The notes beneath the pieces are model-generated. The model saw only the letters and a list, made by a program, of their open reading frames with translations. It did not search any database and was not told the origin of the DNA. This document shows positions 32,130-42,537 of a DNA stretch of 64,000 nucleotides, one piece after another (the stretch's first letter is position 1; every line of letters begins with the position of its first letter). A program made the translations under genes and the position numbers. The stretch comes from an uncultured Collinsella sp. (GTDB lineage Bacteria; Actinomycetota; Coriobacteriia; Coriobacteriales; Coriobacteriaceae): NCBI GenBank assembly GCA_900549745.1, contig URPJ01000001.1:124001-188000 (forward strand), written 5' to 3'.

Positions 32130-32762
32130 ATGGGTAAGAAGTCTCGGGCTCGGGTTGCTGCGGCGGGAACTCGCAAGGATTCTGGTCGTCGGGTTGCCGA
32201 GGGTAAAAAGGCCGATCGTGCCGAGAAGGACAAGAAAGTCGGCGCGCATGCTCATCCTGAGTGGGCGCCTCATTTGAATTCGGCTAGTGAGGATTTGACT
32301 GCCAAGTTGTTTACTCTGGTCGAGGTAATTTTGGGCGTGGTGCCCCTTGTGGTTATCGGTTTATTCTTGGCTTCGAAGGACGCCACGAGTGTCGATAAAC
32401 TCACCGAGGTCTTTTCGCAGGACCCCTCGATGGTGGTCTCGTTTATTTCTGCGTGCTTGCAGCCGTTTGTGGCGTACATGCTGTATATGGTCTACCGCAA
32501 ATACTGCGAGGGTGATGCGGGCTTTGCCGCCGGTAACCTGATCGGTCTTTTGTGCTCCGAGATCCTACTGCTCAATATCCCGGGCGTCATCGGTATGGGC
32601 ATCTTGCTGTGGCGTGTTTGGCGCAACGTCGCCCCGCACTTTGAGAGCTGGTTGTTTGAACGCCGTGCAATGGGCGTGCTGGCCGACATCGCCGGGTCGC
32701 TCGTGATTCTCGTCTTGGCATTTATGTGCGCCACCGCCGCCCGAGGCCTTGCGGGTATGTAG
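32130..32762 (+). CDS. Unknown membrane protein with basic N-terminus
   Basis: 210 residues. Residues 1-45 are strongly basic (K/R/A-rich, such as GKKSRARVAAAGTRKDSGRR). Four hydrophobic segments follow (about 66-85, 104-125, 137-163 and 183-205). No catalytic motif is seen. The ATG at 32130 is chosen because the in-frame GTG at 32115 has no ribosome site before it. It lies between the two family D hairpin/terminator units, so its borders look duplicated. I do not recognise the family. Confidence 0.7.
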   Translation: MGKKSRARVAAAGTRKDSGRRVAEGKKADRAEKDKKVGAHAHPEWAPHLNSASEDLTAKLFTLVEVILGVVPLVVIGLFLASKDATSVDKLTEVFSQDPSMVVSFISACLQPFVAYMLYMVYRKYCEGDAGFAAGNLIGLLCSEILLLNIPGVIGMGILLWRVWRNVAPHFESWLFERRAMGVLADIAGSLVILVLAFMCATAARGLAGM

Positions 32763-32783
32763 TCTGTCCTCACCGACCACGGA

Positions 32784-32861
32784 GCGCAGGGCGGGGAAAC
32801 CTTTCCCTCTCGCTCACGGCTCCGCAGGGTCGCGCGAGGCAAAGGTTTCCCCGCCCTGCGC
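32784..32861. repeat. 26-bp inverted repeat with conserved loop (family D, copy 2)
   Basis: Arms 32784-32809 and 32836-32861 pair with one mismatch. The loop TCGCTCACGGCTCCGCAGGG TCGCG matches that of copy 1 except for one base. Confidence 0.85.
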
Positions 32862-32915
32862 CCCCGGCGTTGAGTCGTCGCATGCTCGTTACAGAAAAGC
32901 TGATAATAAGTTTGT

Positions 32916-32943
32916 GTGCCGCCCCTTTGGGGCGGCACTTTTT
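32916..32943 (+). terminator. Intrinsic terminator (family D tail, copy 2)
   Basis: GTGCCGCCCC pairs with GGGGCGGCAC, followed by TTTTTG. It ends the unknown membrane protein gene. Confidence 0.85.
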
Positions 32944-33196
32944 GTGTGGGGTCCCTGTCTTCACAATTTCCGTCAAGCTTTTGGTTAGATTTTGGTCAGT
33001 TGGCGTAAGGGTGGAAGGCCAAAAGATTGCTGACGAAAAAAGCTCAGAGAAAGTGCTGGTAGGGGAGTTGTTGAGCTTTTCGACAGCTTTTGAGCAAAAG
33101 AAACTTTGTGGCTATTGCCGGCGATTGCGTTGTCGCGGTCATGGCGGTGCGGGATGCTGGTCGTAAGCGTCGAATGCTCCGATTTTGGAGGCCAGC

Positions 33197-33619
33197 ATGG
33201 ATCTGTTTCTTGAGACTCCGCAGCAACAAGCTGAGCGCATGCTGCGTCAGCAGCAACGACTCATGGAGATGCAAATGCAGGGGGCGGCAGCCCAGCCCCC
33301 TGCGCAAAATGCCACGCCTGTGGTTTCGCCTGCGGGCGAATCGGCACCAGAGGCCTATTCCGTACAGCAAGATTCATATGCGCAGGAGCTCGCGTTCGAC
33401 AAGCGTCGTGCGCGTCGTCGCCGCGTGGGCCAGCGCCTGCGCACATTGGCGATGATCGTGCTCATCCCGCTGGGGCTTGCGGTCATCTTTCTGGCGTCGT
33501 ATGCCCTCACGTGCATCCTCAACGGCGCATCGCCCAACGAGGTGCTCCAACATCTAGCGGCCCTGGGCCAGCGCCTAGGCGACGTCATAACAACCATCCG
33601 CACCGGCTGGGAGAGCTAG
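33197..33619 (+). CDS. Small single-pass membrane protein, unknown
   Basis: 140 residues. The N-terminal part is Q/M-rich and probably coiled (QQQAERMLRQQQRLMEMQMQ), followed by a P/A/S-rich linker, a basic patch (DKRRARRRRVGQRLR) and one hydrophobic helix (about 89-113), with a short amphipathic tail. The basic patch before the helix predicts a cytoplasmic N-terminus. GGAGG is placed 7 bases before the ATG at 33197. About 250 bases upstream are gene-free. No family recognised. Confidence 0.65.
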   Translation: MDLFLETPQQQAERMLRQQQRLMEMQMQGAAAQPPAQNATPVVSPAGESAPEAYSVQQDSYAQELAFDKRRARRRRVGQRLRTLAMIVLIPLGLAVIFLASYALTCILNGASPNEVLQHLAALGQRLGDVITTIRTGWES

Positions 33620-33743
33620 CGTTTTAGCGTTCGCGGCTCTAAGAGAAATTTGTCTGCAAGGCAGTGAGTGATCCGTGTGTGTGGCGGGGTAAGATTGATC
33701 GCGGTTTTGATTGGTGCTCGATTGGGTTTGTTGGGCGGAGTTT

Positions 33744-35099
33744 ATGTCTGCTATTGATATTGTGCTTGTTGTGATCGCCTTGGTGGCGGTGGGGGTTGCT
33801 GTGGCTTGCGCCCTCCAACTCAAGAGCCTGCGTGCCGAGTTGCGGGAGCGTGGCGACAGTAGCGCGGAAACGCTGGCAGCACTCGAGCAGGCTAACAAAG
33901 CGCTCGATGCCCTGAACGTCGCGCTGGCCGAAACCCGTCGCACGGCCAATGCCATCGCGCAGCAGCAGACGACCGATGCGGCCGTAGAGCAGCAACGTTA
34001 CCTGACCATCGCGCGCGAGTTCTCGCAAGCCGGTGACCGGATGGATGATCTGCGCCGCGAGACCGCCCAACAGCTCGGCGCCAATCGCGAGGGCATCGAG
34101 CATCGCCTGGACAAGGTGCGCGAGACGGTCGATGCTCAGCTGGGTGCCATCCGCGAAGACAACAACGTGCAGCTCGATCAGATGCGCGCGACGGTGGACG
34201 AGAAGCTCTCCCGCACGCTCAACGATCGCCTGTCGGCATCGTTTAAGCAGGTGAGCGACCAGCTCGAGGCCGTGTACAAGGGCCTGGGCGACATGCAATC
34301 TATCGCCACCGGCGTAGGCGACCTCAAGCGTGTGCTGGGCAATGTAAAAGCGCGCGGCATTTTGGGCGAGGTGCAGCTGGGTGCAATTCTGGCGGACATC
34401 CTTACACCCGACCAGTATCTGGAAAACGTCGCCACCAAGCCCGGTGCCTCGGAGCGCGTTGAGTTTGCCGTCAAGCTGCCGGTAGACGAGGGCGATCCCG
34501 TGCTGCTGCCGATCGATTCCAAATTCCCGGGCGACGCGTACGAGCATCTGATCGACGCCCAGGAGTCGGGCGATGCGGAGGCCGTTGCCGCAGCGCGCAA
34601 GACGCTCGATATGATGGTGAAACGCGAGGCAAAGGACATCTGCGAAAAGTACCTGAGTGTGCCGGCAACGACCAACTTTGGCATCATGTTCGTGCCGTTT
34701 GAAGGACTGTACGCCGAGGTCGTCAGCCGCCCCGGGCTTATCGAGACCCTGGGCCGCGACTATCACGTCAACGTAGCCGGTCCCAGCACCATGGCGGCCA
34801 TCCTCAACAGTCTGCAGATGAGCTATCAGACGTTTAAGTTGCAAAAACGTACCGACGACGTGCTGCGCGTGCTCTCCGCCGTCAAGGCCGAGCTGCCGCG
34901 CTATCAAAAGGCGCTGCGCCGCGCCCAGCAGCAGATCGAGACCGCGGGCAAAACGGTCGAGGGCATCATCACCACGCGCACCAACGTCATGGAGCGCAAG
35001 CTCAAGGACATTGACGTGCTGGAAGATGCCGAGGAGGCCGACGAGATTTTGGGGCTTACGTCCGTGGAGCTGCTCGCAGACCAAAAAGACGAGGACTAA
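33744..35099 (+). CDS. rmuC: DNA recombination protein RmuC
   Basis: 451 residues. One N-terminal hydrophobic helix (about 4-24), a long coiled-coil region (30-190), then the RmuC nuclease-like core: RGILGEVQLGAILADIL, LPIDSKFPGDAYEHL with the conserved D-SKF, and FVPFEGLYAEVV, followed by a C-terminal coiled coil. RmuC proteins limit recombination at inverted repeats, which is notable given how many sit within 5 kb upstream. ATG at 33744 chosen; TAAGAT near 33690 is a candidate -10. Confidence 0.93.
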   Translation: MSAIDIVLVVIALVAVGVAVACALQLKSLRAELRERGDSSAETLAALEQANKALDALNVALAETRRTANAIAQQQTTDAAVEQQRYLTIAREFSQAGDRMDDLRRETAQQLGANREGIEHRLDKVRETVDAQLGAIREDNNVQLDQMRATVDEKLSRTLNDRLSASFKQVSDQLEAVYKGLGDMQSIATGVGDLKRVLGNVKARGILGEVQLGAILADILTPDQYLENVATKPGASERVEFAVKLPVDEGDPVLLPIDSKFPGDAYEHLIDAQESGDAEAVAAARKTLDMMVKREAKDICEKYLSVPATTNFGIMFVPFEGLYAEVVSRPGLIETLGRDYHVNVAGPSTMAAILNSLQMSYQTFKLQKRTDDVLRVLSAVKAELPRYQKALRRAQQQIETAGKTVEGIITTRTNVMERKLKDIDVLEDAEEADEILGLTSVELLADQKDED

Positions 35100-35114
35100 T
35101 TGCAACAAGACGGT

Positions 35115-35150
35115 GGGGCGCCGGCGTAAACGCGGGTGCCCCGCTGCTTT
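35115..35150 (+). terminator. Intrinsic terminator of rmuC
   Basis: GGGGCGCCGGCG pairs with CGCGGGTGCCCC (one mismatch and one G-T), followed by GCTGCTTTT. Confidence 0.7.
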
Positions 35151-35226
35151 TCGCATCGCGCTTGCCTGAAGTGCGCTTTAGTGTGCAACAATGGCGTTTC
35201 GCCCTATCAGACGCGAAAGGAAGCCC

Positions 35227-37029
<1,803 letters not shown>

Positions 37030-37092
37030 GCGTCTCGGACGTGGGACAATTGTGCCCATTAGTTTATTGTGCCGTTGAGCCGAGGAGTCGTT

Positions 37093-37758
37093 ATGCCACG
37101 CGAGACCAATGCCGCCAAGCGCGAGCGCGCCGTTGAGGTGTGCGAGCGTCTCAACCGTCGCTATGGCCCGGTCGAGTGCTTTTTGGACCACGAGAATCCC
37201 TTCCGCCTGCTGATCGCGGTGCTGCTTTCGGCGCAAACGACCGATGCGCAGGTCAACAAGGTGACGCCGCGGCTGTTTGCCCAGTGGCCTACGCCCGAGG
37301 CCATGGCCGGGGCGAGCGTGGCTGACGTGGCAGACACTATCAAGTCACTCGGCTTCTACAAGAGCAAAGCCAAGCATGCCGTCGAGGCCGCGCAGATGAT
37401 CGTCGCCGACTATGGCGGCGAGGTGCCGGCCGACATGAAGGAACTCGTGAAGCTGCCGGGCGTGGGACGCAAGACGGCGAACATCGTGCTCAACGTGGGG
37501 TATGGCATCGTGGAGGGCATTGCGGTGGACACGCACGTCAACCGCATTGCGCATCGCCTGATGTTGAGTCCCAAGACACATGCCAAGGAGCCGCTCAAGA
37601 CCGAGCAGGATCTGCTCAAGATTTTGCCGCACGAGTATTGGGAGTCGGTCAACCATCAGTGGATCACCTTCGGTCGCGAGATCTGCGACGCCCGCAAACC
37701 CAAGTGTGACGAGTGTCCGCTGGCAGATTTGTGCCCCAGCGTGCGCGTAGCGGGGTAG
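37093..37758 (+). CDS. nth: Endonuclease III
   Basis: 221 residues. Base-excision glycosylase/lyase for oxidised pyrimidines. LPGVGRKTAN contains catalytic Lys127; VDTHVNRIAHRL carries Asp146; the [4Fe-4S] cysteines are Cys198, 205, 208 and 214 with the exact C-x6-C-x2-C-x5-C spacing. GAGGAG precedes the ATG at 37093. In contrast to the MutY-like gene at 30291, all hallmark residues are kept. Followed by mfd after about 160 bases. Confidence 0.97.
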   Translation: MPRETNAAKRERAVEVCERLNRRYGPVECFLDHENPFRLLIAVLLSAQTTDAQVNKVTPRLFAQWPTPEAMAGASVADVADTIKSLGFYKSKAKHAVEAAQMIVADYGGEVPADMKELVKLPGVGRKTANIVLNVGYGIVEGIAVDTHVNRIAHRLMLSPKTHAKEPLKTEQDLLKILPHEYWESVNHQWITFGREICDARKPKCDECPLADLCPSVRVAG

Positions 37759-37862
37759 GGCGGAACGCATCTTCGTCTGGCGTTTTTTGCGGGGCTGGGT
37801 TTGCTCTTGAGCCGGAGTCCTCTCCATGCGCTACCATGACAGGCAATGAAATCCGCCGCATA

Positions 37863-37890
37863 CCCGCCGAGCTTGCCCCGGCGGGCTTTT
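37863..37890 (+). terminator. Hairpin with T run in the mfd leader
   Basis: CCCGCCG (37863-37869) pairs with CGGCGGG (37879-37885), followed by CTTTT. It lies after a candidate -10 (TACCAT at 37832-37837) and before the mfd ribosome site, so it is either the nth terminator or an mfd attenuator. Confidence 0.6.
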
Positions 37891-37915
37891 GGCGTTGCAA
37901 TGCCGGAGGAACAGC

Positions 37916-40900
37916 ATGCTCATTCACCGTATAGCCGCGCAGCTCTACACTGCCGAGGCCTTGCAGGCCGTCGAGGCCGGGCTCGATGCTGGCGAGGACG
38001 TGACGCTGGCTGTGTCGCAGTCGGGCCGCACGCTTATGGCGGCCGCCCAGTTTGCGCGCCGTCCGCGCCCGACGGTCTATATCGTGAGCGGCGAGGATGC
38101 GGCCGATCGCGCCGCGCGTAGCCTTGCCGCCTACGTGGGCCTGGCGCACGTGTGTCGTTTTCCTGAGCGCAAGGACTATCCGTGGCGCGAGCAGGCGCCG
38201 GACGACGCCGTGGTGGCGCAGCGCTGCGAGGCTCTGGGGCGCATCGTGCGCGGGGACAACTGCATCATGGTCGCCTCGGCTCGCGCGCTGCTGCGCTGCG
38301 TGCCGCCGGTCGAGAGCCGCTACTGGGAGTCCACTACTTTTGCGGTGGGCGAGGAGATTCCCTTTGACGAGGTGCCGCAGCGCTTGGTGGGCATGGGCTA
38401 CACCAATGCCGGCGCCGCCGATGCGCCCGGCTTGTTTCGCGTTCACGGCGACACCGTCGAGGTGTTCCCCGCACAGGAAAAGGCACCCGTGCGCATCGAG
38501 TTCTTCGGCGACGAGATTGACCGCATCCGCCGCATGGTGAGCTCCACGGGGCAGACCATCGGCAACGAGGACAGCATCGAAATCTTTCCCTGCCGCGAAC
38601 TGGCACTCACCGACGAGGCCGTCCACAACATGCATGTGGCGCTCTATCGCGCCAGCCAGGATGACAGCAAACTGGCGGCGCTGCTCGAGATGGTGGATGC
38701 GCGCATCGTCACGCCCGAGCTCGACCGCTTTTTGCCGGTGATGTACGGCCAGACCGTAAGCCCGTTGGCGCACGTGAGCGGCAAGGCGCTCGTGGTTCTG
38801 TCCGAGCCGCGCTCGCTGTTCGACGACTGCCTGCGCGCCTACGAGGATATCGAGGCCCGTGCCGGCGAGGCAGGGATTGACCGCCTGGATGGTCTGTACG
38901 TGCGCGCTCAACAGCTCGATTTTGGTACCCAGCAGCGCTTGAACTACGTAAGCCTCATCCGTGCCGGCGGTGCGGTGACGGCCGAGCTCAAGATTGAGCA
39001 GCCTGCTATCGCAGGCTCGGACAACCGTTTTATGACGCGCGTTCAGGAAGTCGTGGGCAAGCGCTATGCCTGCGTGTTTGCCATTCCCGACCGCGGCGCG
39101 CGCGAGTCGATGGAGCTCACCTTTGGCGACGAGGGCATTACCTTTGAGGAATCGCTGACGGCCGCGCCCGAAAACGCCGGCGTCATTGGCGAGCGCGTGC
39201 GCGTGGCGGCGGCAGATTCTGCCGATCGTGCTGCCCGTCAGGATGCTCATGCTGCAATTCGCGAGCGTAAGGCTGACGCGCTCAACGCCCGCTCGCTCGA
39301 GGCGGGCGCGGCCCAGGCTGCCGCCGGTGCTGCCGTGCCCACTATCTCGCGCGGACGCGTGACCTTTGTCGATGCCGCCCTGCCGCAGGGCGTGGTGGTG
39401 CCCGATGCCAACCTGGCCGTGTTCTCGATCGCCGACCTCAACGCCCGTATGGATGCCAACCGCGCGCGCAGCCGCCGCAAGGTGGACATTACGCAGATCA
39501 CGTTTCCGTTTAAGCCGGGCGACTACGTGGTGCACGCCACTCACGGCATCGCGCTCTTTAGCGAGATCGCGCGCCAGGAAGTGGGCGGCAAGGAGCGCGA
39601 CTACTTTTTGCTGGAATATGCCGACGGCGACAAGCTCTACGTGCCGCTCGAGCAGGTCGACCGCATCACGCGCTATGTTGGCCCCGACGGCGACAAGCCG
39701 CGCCTGACCAGGCTCAACACCGCCGACTGGACGCGGGCTACCAACAAGGCGCGCAAGAATGCCAAAAAGCTGGCGTTTGACCTGGTCGACCTGTATACAC
39801 GCCGCTCGTCGATTACCGGTATCGCCTGCCCGCCCGACACGCCCGAGCAGATCGAGATGGAGGAGAGCTTTCCCTACGACGAGACGCGCGACCAGCTGGA
39901 GGCTATTGCCGACATCAAGGCCGACATGGAAGCGCCCAAGCCCATGGACCGCCTGCTGTGCGGCGACGTGGGCTTTGGCAAGACCGAGGTTGCCCTGCGC
40001 GCGGCGTTTAAGTGCGTGGACTCCGGCCGCCAGGTCATGGTGCTCTGCCCCACGACCATTCTGGCCCAGCAGCACTATGAGACGTTCTTTGAGCGCTTTG
40101 CCCCGTTTGGCCTCGAGGTCGAAGTGCTCAGCCGCTTCCGCACCCCGGCGCAGCAAAAGCGCGCGCTTAAGGCGTTTGCCGAGGGCACGATCGACGTGCT
40201 CATCGGCACGCACCGCTTGCTTTCTGCCGACGTGAACCCCAAGAACCTGGGCATGGTGATCATCGACGAGGAGCAGCGCTTTGGTGTGCAGCACAAGGAG
40301 CAGCTCAAGAACCTGCGCGAGCAAATCGACGTGCTCACGCTTTCGGCAACGCCTATTCCGCGAACCATGCAGATGGCCACGAGCGGCGTGCGCGACATGA
40401 GCCTGATCACCACACCGCCGACCGGGCGTCGTCCCGTGATCGTGCACGTGGGGGAGTACGACCCCGATGTGGTGAGCGCGGCGATTCGCCTGGAGGTGGG
40501 CCGCGGCGGCCAGGTGTACTACGTGTCCAACCGCGTTAAGACCATCGATGACGCCGTGGCGCGCGTGCATGAGGCCGCGCCCGAGGCGCGCGTGGGCGTG
40601 GCACACGGCAAGATGAGCCCGCGCGAGGTCGAGGACGTGATGATTGAGTTCGCGACCAAAAAGATCGATGTGCTCATCGCCACGACCATCGTGGAGAGCG
40701 GCATCGACAACGCAACGGCCAACACGCTGATCATCGAGGACTCGCAGCGCCTTGGCCTGGCGCAGCTCTACCAGCTCAAGGGCCGTGTGGGCCGCTCTGC
40801 CACGCAGGCCTACGCGTACTTTATGTTCCCCGGCGAGCTGCCGCTCACCGAGGAGGCAACGGCGCGCCTGACCGCACTTTCCGAGTTCCAGGACCTGGGC

Positions 40901-41548
40901 AGCGGCATGCGCATCGCCATGCGCGACCTAGAGATCCGTGGCGCCGGTTCGCTTATGGGAGCCGAGCAGCACGGCAACCTGTCGAGCGTGGGCTTTGATC
41001 TGTTTACGCAGATGCTGGGCCAGGCTGTGGCCGAGGCGCGCGGCGATGACGACGCCGGCGTGGAGGCGGCGAGCGTGGGTATTAACCTGCCGGCCGACTA
41101 CTTCTTGTCCGAGGAGTACCTGCCGGCGGTGGACCAGCGCGTGCTCGTGTACCGTAAGCTCGCAGCGGCCGAGGACCTGGAGAGCATTGACGAGGTGCAG
41201 GAAGAGACCGAGGCCGCGCATGGTGAGCTGCCGTTGGCGGGACTCAACCTGTTCAATCGCGCGCGCATCCGCATTCGCGGCGAGCGCCTGGGGCTCGAGA
41301 GCGTCACGCTCAGCGGCGGTCGCATCACGTTTTTGGGCGTCGACGTGCCTAAGAAGGTGGCCTTTGAGCTTAAGACCCGCTATGGCGCGGTGAACTTCCC
41401 CAAGAGCCGCAAGCTGTCGGTACCCTACAAGGCAGGCGCCGGTGCGGGCAGCGGCCTGGGTCGCGGTCTCGACGCCAACGACGGCACCGGCCCGGTGGCC
41501 GCGGCGCTCATGCTGCTGCAACAGCTGGGCGCTAGCGACGACGACTAA
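37916..41548 (+). CDS. mfd: Transcription-repair coupling factor Mfd
   Basis: 1210 residues, close to the usual length. It removes RNA polymerase stalled at DNA damage and recruits UvrA. Order: UvrB-homology region (1-350), RNA polymerase-interaction domain (about 530-600, FKPGDYVVHATHGIALF), then RecG-like helicase motifs: GDVGFGKTEVALRAA near 682, IIDEEQRFGV near 783, LSATPIPRTMQMA, GRVGRSATQAYAYF, and the C-terminal TRCF domain. CGGAGGA precedes the ATG at 37916; the in-frame ATG at 37889 is inside the leader hairpin. The N-terminal UvrB-like region carries no Walker A, as expected for the family. Confidence 0.97.
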   Translation: MLIHRIAAQLYTAEALQAVEAGLDAGEDVTLAVSQSGRTLMAAAQFARRPRPTVYIVSGEDAADRAARSLAAYVGLAHVCRFPERKDYPWREQAPDDAVVAQRCEALGRIVRGDNCIMVASARALLRCVPPVESRYWESTTFAVGEEIPFDEVPQRLVGMGYTNAGAADAPGLFRVHGDTVEVFPAQEKAPVRIEFFGDEIDRIRRMVSSTGQTIGNEDSIEIFPCRELALTDEAVHNMHVALYRASQDDSKLAALLEMVDARIVTPELDRFLPVMYGQTVSPLAHVSGKALVVLSEPRSLFDDCLRAYEDIEARAGEAGIDRLDGLYVRAQQLDFGTQQRLNYVSLIRAGGAVTAELKIEQPAIAGSDNRFMTRVQEVVGKRYACVFAIPDRGARESMELTFGDEGITFEESLTAAPENAGVIGERVRVAAADSADRAARQDAHAAIRERKADALNARSLEAGAAQAAAGAAVPTISRGRVTFVDAALPQGVVVPDANLAVFSIADLNARMDANRARSRRKVDITQITFPFKPGDYVVHATHGIALFSEIARQEVGGKERDYFLLEYADGDKLYVPLEQVDRITRYVGPDGDKPRLTRLNTADWTRATNKARKNAKKLAFDLVDLYTRRSSITGIACPPDTPEQIEMEESFPYDETRDQLEAIADIKADMEAPKPMDRLLCGDVGFGKTEVALRAAFKCVDSGRQVMVLCPTTILAQQHYETFFERFAPFGLEVEVLSRFRTPAQQKRALKAFAEGTIDVLIGTHRLLSADVNPKNLGMVIIDEEQRFGVQHKEQLKNLREQIDVLTLSATPIPRTMQMATSGVRDMSLITTPPTGRRPVIVHVGEYDPDVVSAAIRLEVGRGGQVYYVSNRVKTIDDAVARVHEAAPEARVGVAHGKMSPREVEDVMIEFATKKIDVLIATTIVESGIDNATANTLIIEDSQRLGLAQLYQLKGRVGRSATQAYAYFMFPGELPLTEEATARLTALSEFQDLGSGMRIAMRDLEIRGAGSLMGAEQHGNLSSVGFDLFTQMLGQAVAEARGDDDAGVEAASVGINLPADYFLSEEYLPAVDQRVLVYRKLAAAEDLESIDEVQEETEAAHGELPLAGLNLFNRARIRIRGERLGLESVTLSGGRITFLGVDVPKKVAFELKTRYGAVNFPKSRKLSVPYKAGAGAGSGLGRGLDANDGTGPVAAALMLLQQLGASDDD

Positions 41549-41559
41549 CAAGTAGGGGG

Positions 41560-41594
41560 CGTGGCGGGATGAAGTTGTCTTTGTCCCGCCACGT
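41560..41594 (+). terminator. Hairpin after mfd
   Basis: CGTGGCGGGA (41560-41569) pairs with TCCCGCCACG (41584-41593). Only two T follow, so termination strength is uncertain. Confidence 0.5.
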
Positions 41595-41628
41595 TGCAGG
41601 TTGATTCCAGCCCCATCGAAAGGAAAGC

Positions 41629-42492
41629 ATGTTCGGATACATCTATAAGAAAGATGTCGCCATTATCGCGGTTGTCCTGTGTCTTTGTCTGGGCGCGGGC
41701 AGCTTCTTCGATTATCAGATCTCGTGCGCGCTGTTCAACATCGGCGGCATGTACGGTCGCTTTATCGAGGCCGCCGGCGAGCTGCCGTTCGAGCTGACGG
41801 CGAGCGTCGCGGGCGTTATGCTCGTACGCGCGGTGCGTCCCGACTCCAGGGGGAGCGAATGGCTCGCCGTGCTGGGCGTTCTGATCAACGTTGGCCTGAC
41901 CGGCTACGAGATCGTTTCGTCCCTGAGGGTTGGCGGCAAGCTCATCGCGGCTCAGTTGGTGCTGACGTTTGCGCTGGTCATCGTCGCCAACCTTATCGTC
42001 TATCGACTCACGCGCACGACCGAGCCCGACGAGCTTACACGTTGGGCGTTGATGGTGCTTGCCGTGTGGGTCGCTCAGGCCATCATCCTCAACGTCATTG
42101 TTAAGCCGTTGTGGTCGCGCCCGCGCATGCGCGTGATCGAGGTGACGCAGGGACTCGAGTTTCAGCCGTGGTGGGTGATCGGCAATCCCGACAAGTGGAC
42201 CTATATCGCCGCCGGCGTGATCAAGGACGGGTTCAAGTCGTTTGCGAGCGGACACACGGCGCATGCGGCGATCGGCCTTATGCTCGCCGGGCTTCCCGCG
42301 GCAGCCTTTAAGGAAAAACCGTCGCGTCGCCGCGTGATTTTTTGGGCGGCGGCTGTGATCGCGGCGCTCGTCGCCTTTGGGCGCATCGTGATAGGTGCGC
42401 ACTTTTTGAGTGACGTGAGCTGCGGTTTTGCCCTGGTACTGGCACTTGAGTGCCTTGCCGCGCGCATTGCCTATCCCAGCGGCGTACAATAG
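41629..42492 (+). CDS. PAP2-family membrane phosphatase
   Basis: 287 residues, about six hydrophobic helices. The three acid-phosphatase motifs are present: KPLWSRPRMR (Lys and RP), SFASGHTAHA (SGH), and RIVIGAHFLSDV (Arg, His, Asp). It probably dephosphorylates a lipid phosphate such as undecaprenyl or phosphatidylglycerol phosphate at the outer face. The long insertion between the first and second motif (FQPWWVIGNPDKWTY) matches a subgroup seen in Gram-positive bacteria. AAAGGAAAG precedes the start. The end of the gene contains TACAAT (42485-42490), a possible -10 for the aldolase gene. Confidence 0.88.
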   Translation: MFGYIYKKDVAIIAVVLCLCLGAGSFFDYQISCALFNIGGMYGRFIEAAGELPFELTASVAGVMLVRAVRPDSRGSEWLAVLGVLINVGLTGYEIVSSLRVGGKLIAAQLVLTFALVIVANLIVYRLTRTTEPDELTRWALMVLAVWVAQAIILNVIVKPLWSRPRMRVIEVTQGLEFQPWWVIGNPDKWTYIAAGVIKDGFKSFASGHTAHAAIGLMLAGLPAAAFKEKPSRRRVIFWAAAVIAALVAFGRIVIGAHFLSDVSCGFALVLALECLAARIAYPSGVQ

Positions 42493-42537
42493 CTCCGTTT
42501 GAATCATCTGGCCGATACCCGGTAAGAGAGGATTGCC

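Noticed and set aside
37664..40606. Long antisense frame over nth end and mfd
   Set aside because: Again produced by GC bias opposite Mfd; the translated protein is low-complexity (A, R, H, L, G) and has no ribosome site.
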